A stretch of DNA of 64,000 nt. Source: Phallusia mammillata (Eukaryota; Chordata; Ascidiacea; Phlebobranchia; Ascidiidae). Made by a program: the position numbers and the translations under genes. Positions within the stretch are counted from its first letter, which is position 1. Each line of letters begins with the position of its first letter. This document shows positions 54,445-59,047 of this stretch, piece by piece. Under the pieces are notes generated by a model that was not told the origin of the DNA, did no database searches, and worked only from the letters and a program-made list of their open reading frames with translations. The stretch spans positions 115,036 through 179,035 of the forward strand of contig QLIY01000262.1 in the NCBI GenBank assembly GCA_003260075.1, written 5' to 3'.

Positions 54445-56597
54445 AGGACTCTTTGAGTGCGTTGGGGTATTGGCTGAGTTCGTTAGTCGAAAACAGCAAC
54501 AGCCTTGTAATTAGGATATCGAAGCCTTCCTGTGACCTAGAAATGCGGCCTAGTTAAAAAAGACGGATGACAACAACAATTTTGTTTTGCGGGCATCCTA
54601 GAAATGCCTTAGGGAGATGAGATTTCCTAATTGCTCGTTAAATGCTCGATTGTAACCAGATTTGCATGTGTAGAAACCTGGCGATTCTCTTAGTGCCACA
54701 CGGTCATTTGAGAACTCTACTTCCTGCTGTAATTATTTGCCACACAACATTACTATTATCCGTTTCACATACTAATTAAGCGTTCATAGCAAAATGAAAC
54801 CATAAAGGCACGTTGATTCAGTAAACTTCGTTAATCCGGATTCGATTGGAGCGGAAAAAATGTCCCGATAAGGCAAAGGTCCGGATTAACAGATGTCGAT
54901 TAGTTCGAGCCTTATCACATTTTAAATCATTTGTACCTCACGTTTGTCCAAATAATGGGAAGATCCGGATTAACCGAATTCGGTTAACCGAGGTTTACTG
55001 TAACTGGTAAATCAAAAAAACGCGATCCATTGACAACCGCTGTCCGAATTGTGTTCAGAATCCAAGCAAATTTTATGTCAATCGCAGGTCAGGTCAAACG
55101 TTTTATATTTATTGGTAATTACCAACAGTTATATTTTTAAAATTAATGGTTTCTGCAGATACAGCAATACATGTACTAAAAAGACTTTTTTATTCAACAA
55201 AAAACATAAGGAAAAATCTGTGACTATTCTTTTAAATACCTAAATGTGTTCGGCGGAAGGTTTACAAAAGCGCAAGTCTTGTTGTTTTAGGAGTGTTAAA
55301 AGTCCTTTTTATACAGGACGTAGTGTTTCCGGCGAAACACAATTCCCCATCAAAAATTCATGTTTTATTCATACCCATTCACGCCTGTATTGATTGTTGT
55401 AAAAAACTGTATGAAGAAGACATACCCTAAGAGAAGTGCATAGCAATCAAAGTTAATCGCCCTTGTTCATGATTGCATCTCATGCTAGTTAACGCTTTAA
55501 GCTCCCGGGGGACTTTTCATGACAATGTTGTCTTTTAAAATTATTTCACAAATTGCTTTGATGTCTCGCGTTAATAATTCATGCGACGAGTAAAATTAAG
55601 TCTACATACAAAATGGTTCAGCGGCTGGTTATGTTCGTTTTATCAATAAATTGAAGTCGTTTTGAGACCTCTATTTTTGGTGTTTTACGCATTGGGTTAG
55701 TTTTAAAAGCTGAGTATGAAAATATTGGTTTCACAGATGTTCGAAAACCATTTGACCGCAACAAAAAAGTTTCGCAATTAAAAAATATATTTTCATACTT
55801 TTCAAGATTTTTAGACGAGACACTTTTAAATATTTATGTTAACGTGTACCTTAACAGCATTTCTAGAAAACATGCCATGCAGAAAATATTTGGACCACAT
55901 TCTTAAAATGGCTTCTTTGATTTACGATGCCACACTAATGGCAGTTGATTGATTGCTGCCCAACAATATATGTGTCCAAACCATTCACTGTCGACATAGC
56001 GTGCAGCCTAAATCGCCTTTGACTTCGTGTAGAAACGTTTAACCCATCGGTATACCGTACGCATCAGGGCTTCAAAATTTCTTTACTCCAGAACTTACTT
56101 TGTTAAGGCGCTTTTTGGCCTATATCTTGGCGTATTGTATGATCAAGGTACCGGTGCATATTGCCCTACATATAAAAACTTTCCAATCAATAGCTACATA
56201 CTGAGAAGCCCTGCGGCACAGCGCGTTGTTTACATTTTTTTACAAAATGTAAATATAAAACGCGAAAACGTTATTTTGTCTTTAATTTACACAAAGAATA
56301 TATTTGCTCTAAACTTATAAAGGCCGACAAGAAACAAATTACAAACATCCGCATAAATGCCATCAAGTTGCCAATGCACTCACAGGCAAGGCAAGTTCGT
56401 GCACTTAGACTTTGAGCAACCACCAAATGACTACAGCTGCTTGTTTACTGTTTATAGCCCAATAAAAACACTGCAGCATGCGTTTAAACAACACTCACAA
56501 CACGTCAAGAAACACAAAACAAACCTGAATTATTCCGAGTTCCTTCAGCAATCGAAACAACATTCAACAGCAGCAAGACCAAACAATGTCGCCACAT
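16659..56597 (-). CDS. Multi-LDLa seven-transmembrane receptor (GRL101/LGR-like), 27 exons, 1,270 aa
   Basis: Predicted cell-surface G-protein-coupled receptor with a large cysteine-rich ectodomain. Exons in reading order: 56597-56525, 54240-54082, 37864-37714, 37633-37460, 34429-34332, 33715-33555, 32970-32855, 32442-32344, 30718-30568, 30080-29966, 29496-29340, 28343-28226, 25003-24843, 24394-24258, 23978-23854, 23533-23405, 22997-22848, 22063-21862, 21245-21043, 20201-20098, 19997-19881, 19647-19483, 19284-19085, 18662-18499, 17843-17691, 17257-17070, 16701-16659. Every junction is GT-AG and in phase, giving one open frame. Residues 1-18 are a signal peptide, about 30-893 hold LDLa modules, 894-1256 the seven helices. 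The helix set resembles mollusc GRL101 and relaxin/LGR receptors, but those carry leucine-rich repeats between LDLa and helix 1 and I find none. The ligand is unknown. The 16-kb intron 2 and the tract polarity flip are the weakest links. Confidence 0.85.
16775..17050. repeat. Degenerate repeat in the last receptor intron
   Basis: On the minus strand, variants of 'gttattcgttctg' and 'gttccggtaccg' recur, together with 'acgttat' words. It looks like a decayed transposon. The open frame crossing it has no domain and should not be taken as the receptor tail. Confidence 0.4.
17070..20201 (-). CDS. Receptor exons 20-26: seven-helix domain
   Basis: Seven exons carry the full rhodopsin-type core. 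Helix 1 (exon 20) has CGNTVVI with Asn1.50. Helix 2 (exon 21) has NLAIADFLMG with Asp2.50. Helix 3 (exon 22) starts with a conserved Cys and ends LTSYRVVSLLRPF, so Arg3.50 is kept but the acidic residue before it is Tyr. Helix 4 (exon 23) has the conserved Trp. The second extracellular loop spans exons 23-24, about 100 residues, with the expected Cys in NNAVCLP. Helix 5 is in exon 25. Helices 6 and 7 (exon 26) have TDFACWGP and NPIIY. The motifs of helices 2, 6 and 7 are closest to LGR/relaxin/GRL101 receptors. Known signalling of that group is through G proteins; coupling here is not visible. Confidence 0.9.
17973..18395. mobile_element. hAT miniature element with perfect 8-bp target duplication
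   Basis: Ends read CAGTGCTCTTCAACC and GGTCGAAGAGCACTG, which are inverted copies with one mismatch. The flanks 17965-17972 and 18396-18403 are both GTTTAAAG. The element (423 bp) sits in receptor intron 24, between exons 24 and 25, and has no transposase frame. Confidence 0.88.
20130..21119. repeat. Contig-end duplication giving false copies of receptor exons 19 and 20
   Basis: About 490 bases (20130-20617 and 20630-21119) occur twice around a 12-C tract at 20618-20629. The false copy of exon 20 (helix 1) at about 20632-20701 is cut at its 3' end, and the false copy of exon 19 at about 20536-20617 is cut at its 5' end. The copies differ by a few percent, as two alleles would. Only one of each exon should be counted. 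Confidence 0.8.
21043..25003 (-). CDS. Receptor exons 13-19: membrane-proximal LDLa and cysteine-rich region
   Basis: Encodes about residues 525-893. Clear LDLa signatures are CDGLFDCSDLSDEC (exon 14), CDSVQHCARGMDE (exon 15), CDGIPECLYKLDDEC (exon 16), a module split over exons 17/18 (CDGNEDC) and CDGTSDCENDEDE (exon 18). Exon 13 is cysteine-rich without the acidic calcium box. Exon 19 holds a last, degenerate module (GVSDCWDGSDEC) that runs straight into helix 1 with only about 25 residues between. Several modules keep the Asp/Glu calcium ligands and others have lost them. Sites such as NDT, NKT, NRT and NIT could be N-glycosylated. Confidence 0.87.
21614..21860. repeat. Contig-end duplication in receptor intron 18
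   Basis: Bases 21614-21730 and 21741-21856 are near-identical around a 10-C tract at 21731-21740. This intron lies between exons 18 and 19. Confidence 0.7.
22178..22700. repeat. Diverged direct repeat, about 260-bp unit, in receptor intron 17
   Basis: Two diverged copies start at about 22,183 and 22,446, each with 'cgtcggttattt' or 'tgtcggttattt', then 'gagcaa', 'atacagtatgc', 'ggtggtcgaNcaaaaac' and 'acccgg'. The start of the second copy contains the GACATCGAAATGTC palindromic core seen in the fold-back element at 34.7 kb. Confidence 0.5.
22640..23160. repeat. Copies of a 'cccggtc / gcccgaaat' repeat family
   Basis: Short words such as 'aaacccgg', 'gcccgaaatgggc' and 'aagcccaaa' recur around 22.66-22.77 kb and 23.03-23.15 kb and return at 42.83 kb and 61.13-61.33 kb. 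Exon 17 of the receptor lies between the two blocks. Likely a decayed DNA transposon family. Confidence 0.35.
24953..25180. repeat. Contig-end duplication copying part of receptor exon 13
   Basis: Bases 25078-25180 repeat 24953-25050 after a 10-C tract at 25068-25077. The copy includes the exon 13 acceptor and first about 50 coding bases. It is not a separate exon. Confidence 0.7.
25244..25291. repeat. Compound (CA)n(TA)n microsatellite
   Basis: A CA dinucleotide run at about 25250-25265 passes directly into a TA run to 25291. It lies in receptor intron 12. Confidence 0.9.
25342..25784. mobile_element. Miniature inverted-repeat element with TA flanks
   Basis: The left end CCGTATATACTCGCGTATAG and the right end (reverse complement CCGTATATACTCGCCTATAG) are near-perfect inverted repeats that extend to about 27 bp. 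Both ends are flanked by TA, as in Tc1/mariner-type insertions. Variants of 'gtgcgacctata' recur inside both ends. No transposase frame is present. Confidence 0.75.
25746..28178. repeat. One intronic locus assembled as two haplotype versions
   Basis: The stretch 25761-26727 is represented again by pieces 26729-27519, 27533-27671, 27684-27987 and 27998-28178, joined by a single n (26728) and C tracts at 27520-27532, 27672-27683 and 27988-27997. Both versions end in the same 'gacgtcacgcatgtatgacg' stretch. The second version has about 370 extra bases near 27.07-27.45 kb. The real receptor intron 12 is therefore shorter than shown. Confidence 0.78.
28226..37864 (-). CDS. Receptor exons 3-12: main LDLa array
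   Basis: Ten exons encode about residues 78-524. LDLa signatures in order include CDGIQQC, CDGTQDCLDGSDE, CDGIDHCVDRLDEC, DDCGDSSDEC, CDGRIDCADGSDE, CDSELHCADHSDE, DQCGDSSDEC, CDGVDDCGDGSDE, CDGLDHCAKRVDEC and CDGVAQCKDGSDE. The conserved Asp and Glu calcium ligands are intact in most. Many introns cut inside modules rather than between them, so exon and module boundaries do not coincide. Exon 4 is unusual: it has three CxxC-like pairs (DCPKC, ECPGC) in place of a normal module. Modules of this type bind ligands or stabilise the ectodomain in LDL-receptor relatives and relaxin receptors; the partner here is unknown. Confidence 0.88.
28748..28800. mobile_element. Possible hAT element end
   Basis: CAGTGGTTTCCGACCAGGGAG resembles a hAT left end. 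I could not find the matching right end or a target duplication nearby, so it may be a remnant. Confidence 0.35.
29570..29680. repeat. Repeat edge and 62-base C tract
   Basis: 'gttcagacgtttcgacaatc' (about 29,583-29,602), whose reverse complement has the GTCGAAACGTC core of the fold-back family, leads into a pure C tract at 29619-29680. The tract is in receptor intron 10. Confidence 0.5.
30872..31680. repeat. Two contig-end duplications in receptor intron 8
   Basis: Near-identical pairs are 30872-31013 / 31024-31165 and 31333-31491 / 31502-31672, around 10-C tracts at 31014-31023 and 31492-31501. One copy of the second pair has an extra 'caatgacgtcaacg'. These are the last C-type tracts in the window. 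Confidence 0.75.
34661..34760. mobile_element. Fold-back hairpin element
   Basis: Two 38-base arms (34661-34698 and 34723-34760) are inverted copies with two mismatches. They flank a 24-base loop containing the palindromic core GACATCGAAACGTC. It is probably a small fold-back element, directly beside a hAT insertion and in receptor intron 4. Confidence 0.7.
34770..35277. mobile_element. hAT miniature element with perfect 8-bp target duplication (outer)
   Basis: Left end CAGTGGTTCCCAAACT and right end AGTTTGGGAAACACTG are inverted copies with one mismatch. The flanks 34762-34769 and 35278-35285 are both TATTACTC. A second hAT element is inserted inside it. No transposase frame remains. It lies in receptor intron 4. 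Confidence 0.9.
34928..35114. mobile_element. hAT miniature element nested in the outer hAT element
   Basis: Left end CAGGGGTTCTTAACC and right end GGTTAAGAACCACTG are inverted copies with one mismatch. The flanks 34920-34927 and 35115-35122 are both AACTAGGC. The nesting shows that this copy is younger than its host. Confidence 0.9.
36108..36505. repeat. Contig-end duplication around the first G tract
   Basis: Bases 36108-36293 and 36304-36505 are near-identical around a 10-G tract at 36294-36303. The 145-codon minus-strand open frame that spans both copies is a product of this join. The tract is G, while all tracts to the left are C. Confidence 0.75.
37000..37389. mobile_element. Possible hAT-like element ended by a 62-G tract
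   Basis: The stretch starts with 'cagggttgccatcgacatgg' (37001), a common hAT-type start, and repeats 'aaataaggac' words toward the right. The right end is lost in the G tract at 37328-37389. No target duplication can be tested. Confidence 0.4.
38980..39060. mobile_element. hAT-like left end
   Basis: 'caggggtctcaaactc' followed by two 'gggggcc' blocks is typical of hAT miniature elements. The matching right end was not found. Confidence 0.45.
39566..40126. mobile_element. Element with short 'taggcctaccata' inverted ends, partly duplicated
   Basis: The left end 'taggcctaccatacg' and the right end 'tatggtaggccta' are inverted copies. Subterminal 'ggaggacatgtcctcc' and 'tgtcctcctttt' words repeat in both orientations. 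The left part is doubled by a join at the 13-G tract 39703-39715, so the true element is shorter. Confidence 0.5.
43621..43678. repeat. Perfect 19-bp inverted repeat (hairpin)
   Basis: The arms at 43621-43639 and 43660-43678 are perfect inverted copies (TTTAATGGTGAAAATAACG) with a 20-base loop. The block just upstream matches 10,740 kb-region sequence ('cggatctgt'), so this belongs to an interspersed fold-back family. Confidence 0.8.
44790..45290. repeat. Short tandem-like repeat with a third dispersed copy
   Basis: 'acggcaacgcatttaattgc' and its variant 'atggcaacgcattcaattgc' occur at about 44,813 and 44,873, each preceded by a 'gacattgtc'-like word and followed by a T-rich 'gcattt'. A third copy lies at about 45,236-45,285. 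Confidence 0.55.
45672..46060. repeat. Two haplotypes of one site, with and without a hAT insertion
   Basis: Bases 45672-45824 and 45906-46059 are near-identical. After GTTTAGGG the first copy continues with CAGGGGTGCACAACCTGCGG, a hAT left end (45825-45904, then n). The second continues with 'gttgacttc' and looks like the empty site. Confidence 0.7.
48939..49024. repeat. Tandem repeat, two 43-bp units
   Basis: The unit starting 'aatttagagttggacttg' at 48939 is repeated exactly from 48982. It lies in receptor intron 2, about 1 kb beyond the 3' end of the P5CS reading frame. Confidence 0.85.
50015..52369 (-). CDS. ALDH18A1: Delta-1-pyrroline-5-carboxylate synthase, intronless, 784 aa
   Basis: Bifunctional mitochondrial enzyme that makes glutamate 5-semialdehyde/P5C from glutamate, the entry step to proline and ornithine. 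Residues 1 to about 45 are basic and hydrophobic and look like a mitochondrial targeting peptide. The glutamate 5-kinase domain (about 55-345) has VKLGSAVLT, IVSSGAVAFG and VGTGGMDSKL. The gamma-glutamyl phosphate reductase domain (about 370-780) has NGVVLKGGKE, and Cys604 in YPAACNALETLL is the expected catalytic cysteine. Length is close to the usual 795 aa of vertebrates. The frame is uninterrupted from ATG (52367-52369) to TAA (50015-50017), with no decay, so it is probably functional. It lies on the same strand inside receptor intron 2. A single-exon form suggests a retrocopy or loss of introns; I saw no poly-A tract or target duplication to prove retrotransposition. Confidence 0.97.
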   Translation of the reverse strand: MALCRNTFCVLKFPRRQLMPAKVCHRFSTIPESSLVKQPSDILKSESVDKKAKFLTRADLHKADRIVVKLGSAVLTRSDQGGIALGRLASIVEQVAELHSQGKEVMIVSSGAVAFGKRRLGRELMMSQSVRDTIRHGNGMSKNNHCNVDSKSCAAVGQSGLVSLYESMFAQYSISTAQVLVSKRDLDRENRMYLQSTLDNLLSLSIVPIINTNDAVTPPPDPEIDVDGAIAIRDNDSLAARLAVQTHTDLLVLMSDVDGLFTAPPGTENSKLLHTFSTQDSTDKIEFGKKSSVGTGGMDSKLQAAVWSLQHGTSVVICNGFSRGLALLDIVEGRKTGTFFTEAKDSNTDASSQAHDAKEGSRKLQQLEAAERKDILLKLAELLEEHEDEIMSANHMDVSSAKKSRNLSQPLMDRLVMSPARLRELANGVRQVAEKSASTVGKVLCKRKLAKDLYAEQISVPIGVLLIIFESRPDCLPQIASLAIATGNGVVLKGGKESMHTNRCLFELVQQALSLHNASESAQLVESRDKVSDLIQDAAGSIDLIIPRGSSEMVRGIQEMAAGTSVPVLGHSEGICHVYVDRECSVDMATRVVQDAKCNYPAACNALETLLIHKDLIHTSIFKQINDVLQAEGVKVHLGPKIASRLLFSPADPANLKKEYSGLECSVEIVDGVEEAVRHIHEHGSSHTDTIVTTNEEKANYFLKNVDSACVFHNASTRFADGQRLGLGAEVGVSTTRIHARGPVGAEGLLTYKWIVRGDGHIVRDFAADGTLHFDHIDLPVEDN
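52752..52759. promoter_or_regulatory. CRE/ATF-type palindrome upstream of P5CS
   Basis: TGACGTCA lies about 385 bases before the P5CS ATG in a locally GC-richer stretch with 'cggcgcgcgc'. P5CS is a known ATF4 target in mammals. The same word occurs elsewhere in the window in repeats (for example 1.49 kb and 26.7 kb), so this could be chance. Confidence 0.3.
52926..53341 (-). pseudogene. Unrecognised protein-like region, two overlapping frames
   Basis: On the minus strand one frame (53341-53042) reads protein-like with words such as YPSIEVAYKHVLFAF and ANLYMKAYCVMHFF. A second frame (open to 52926) continues protein-like with PRGDLKYIGTVYTLFAS and ELQALWERVRLEFRQ before a TAG. A one-base shift near 53,150-53,170 would join them. 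This could be a frameshifted pseudogene, a sequencing slip in one gene, or exons of a gene I do not recognise. It lies about 560 bases upstream of P5CS, on the same strand. Confidence 0.35.
54082..54240 (-). CDS. Receptor exon 2: first LDLa module
   Basis: Follows the acceptor 'gttcttgcag' and encodes residues 25-77 with CSNGLCISMRKFCDGHADC and AEDE, an LDLa module. It begins by completing the split Asp codon of exon 1 and ends with the G that exon 3 completes. The phases fit at both ends, across a 2.3-kb and a 16-kb intron. If exons were missed in the 16-kb intron, the array would be longer. Confidence 0.8.
54351..54442. other. 92-G tract
   Basis: Pure G run in receptor intron 1, probably filled gap sequence. 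The plus-strand frame reading through it as poly-glycine is not a gene. Confidence 0.8.
54819..55000. mobile_element. pogo/Tigger-like miniature element
   Basis: The left end CAGTAAACTTCGTTAATCCG and the right end (reverse complement CAGTAAACCTCGGTTAACCG) are typical of pogo/Tigger ends. Total length is 182 bp. TA follows on the right but TT precedes on the left, so the target duplication is imperfect. Confidence 0.65.
56525..56597 (-). CDS. Receptor exon 1: start codon and signal peptide
   Basis: ATG at 56595-56597 opens 24 codons reading MWRHCLVLLLLNVVSIAEGT and then RNNS, a clear cleavable signal peptide with a likely cut after the SIAEG region. The exon ends with one base (G) before 'gtttgt', which pairs with the AT of exon 2 to give Asp. 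Another ATG further upstream is not needed. Confidence 0.75.
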
Positions 56598-58429
56598 TCT
56601 CCATTTTAGCATTGTGACATCATAAATGATTTTTTCAAGGGACAAACTTTTATTTTTAATTGGGGACTGTTTAGATGTTGTTTACCACCAGTGTCTGCGG
56701 AAAAAATAAATCGCAAGACGTTTACTACCAATCCATGCTGGTATTTTTATGGAATAACTATACATCCAAACAAATCATGAACACAAAAGCTAACTAAAAA
56801 GGTTCTGTTGCCCTAAATAGCATCGCAGAAAACCGCAAATTTGGTTTATTATGGCAAACCAGATTTTAAAACCAAAAGTCACAGGATTAGAGTCCTGCCT
56901 ACATTGGATTGTGGAATAATCCATACAGAAGCGTCTCATACTTCGGCCATGAAAGCGTGACTTTGTTTTGATATGGTGCACTACACTAAAAGGCAATGGG
57001 CACTGAGCGGTCTAGCTGAACTTAAACCTCTCATAACATTGCCATCAACATAAAATTTGAACTTACAAGCACTTACAAAATACTAATGCCTTACTAGCTG
57101 ATGTTGGTACCACCTATTGAGGAAGCCTACATATCCCAAGCCAACTCACTTGTGAAAACGTAGTCGACATTCCGAATAAATACGTCTGTATAACAACGAC
57201 TTTCACTGGAAATTTTATAGGCGTAAAAAATCAATTTAAATGATTTTACCAAAATTGTTTTCACACTAAATCTCGACATGGCACTTTACAATCACTGTTA
57301 TCGTTGTTCGAAAAGCCTTTAACCTCTTTATGTCGATTGCTTTATAAGCGGCTTCAGTCTATTTAGCGAAATGACACTGTCATCCGCAGAAATTATCTAT
57401 TGATCTATGCCAATTTACCCTTTGTACTATTTTTCGATGTAAGTACTGGTGCTCACCAATCAGAACCTCGACATAATGCCAATCAAAAAGCTAACTTAAA
57501 CAACACCATTTTACGTGACATAACTTGCTCGTATTGCAGATGAGAGCATATGCTTGCAATCCTGCCTACTAACGCAGTGTGATACCAATACGACCGACTG
57601 CGTCGCATTGGTCTCGCGGCAGCAGCAACTATACGAAAAAGGGCCAAGCGTGCTTACAATCGAAATGCCAATGCCTCACACAACTCAAAGCTGGTGGCAT
57701 TGAAAGCACGCGTGTTTTTTTCTGAGTGGGTCTCTCTTGGGAAAATGCGCCTCTTGAACTTTGAAAGGCGCTTCATCCTGCAGGGACTCGGCCAATGCAA
57801 TTGCAAATCGCGACTTTGTTTAAAGCTTTAGGGGAAAATTGGTTACGGTTGAATAGGTTTTGCGCTACGAGCCTCATCAAGACGTTATTGATCAGTTCCA
57901 AGTGACGTTTTAACTATTGAAATGCCACAGTTGTTTGTTCATGTCATGTATTGTAAGAACATGGACAGAAAACGGGTTGGTGGGCTTGTAAACAATCGAA
58001 ATAAAATCAATGTTTTTTTGAAAACAATAGGTAAGCATAAAATTAACCAATAAATAGTTGGAAAAAGAATCACTACACAATTTTCAAACTTTGAAGTTTG
58101 ACCATCTCAACAGCGGTTTAACGCTTTATAGTTCCCTCTTAATTAATAGATGGTGTAGCACTCATTTGCATGTTGCTTTCTGCGGCCCATTTGTATTTTT
58201 CCTAGCGCTTGCAGTCCCAAAGCGAATGAAATACAATTTTCAAGTTAAATACAACATTATCCAGCAAATAGAAAACTTTGTTTTGCACATATACTTCGCA
58301 GTAGGGCATCAGTTTTTGTCATCACAGCCAAGATTAAGGCCTAGAAATGATTCGTGAACTATCGCAGTCATTGTATGTTAATGTAAACTCTTGTCAATGT
58401 ATATTTGCCTTTATTTAGGCAAACAGTAT

Positions 58430-58500
58430 CGTAGTTTATTTAAACTCTTATTGGCGGTCCAGCCTAAATCGCTTCGCGGACCCAAGTTTAGGAACCACTG
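58430..58500. mobile_element. hAT-like right end
   Basis: 'gcggacccaagtttaggaaccactg' type sequence ends at 58500 in the usual hAT CACTG. The left end was not located. Confidence 0.4.
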
Positions 58501-59009
58501 AGCTAAACAGTACAAAACCCCAGAATTCCTCACAATAGCGCTCAAGCAACTGTTTATTTTAATAATAAAGTTTAATAGCTTTTCGCAAAACCAGAACCAG
58601 GATATCATGGGCTTGATTCATACATCATTTCCAGTGACTCATTTCACAATAGACTCAGGAAGAGACCGTAGCCGTTACGCTAATCAAGCTATCGTCTAAT
58701 AATAATCTAATCCAATGATTCTTGAACAGTGCACACTGGAAGGTTGCCAGATGTACCCAATGATAACGAAAATTTAGTTATGTGATATGATCCTTAAAGT
58801 TAATGACAGATTTTCTACCAAGAAAATTGCGTCCACAAAATTTTGTTTCCGAAACGCTCGTCTAATCTTTACCACACTGCACGCATACGGATAAGAAAGC
58901 TAATTGTCGTTTAATTTCCGGCGTTGTTGATTTTCAAACTCCACTAGTGTATTCATAATCTGCGATAATAGCTTGAGCCAACGGCAAAAGAATCATTGGT
59001 TTATCGTAA

Positions 59010-59047
59010 GCACAGATATACGCTTCAAGCACAGATATACGCTTCAA
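59010..59047. repeat. Tandem repeat, two 19-bp units
   Basis: GCACAGATATACGCTTCAA is present twice in direct succession, at 59010 and 59029. Confidence 0.85.
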
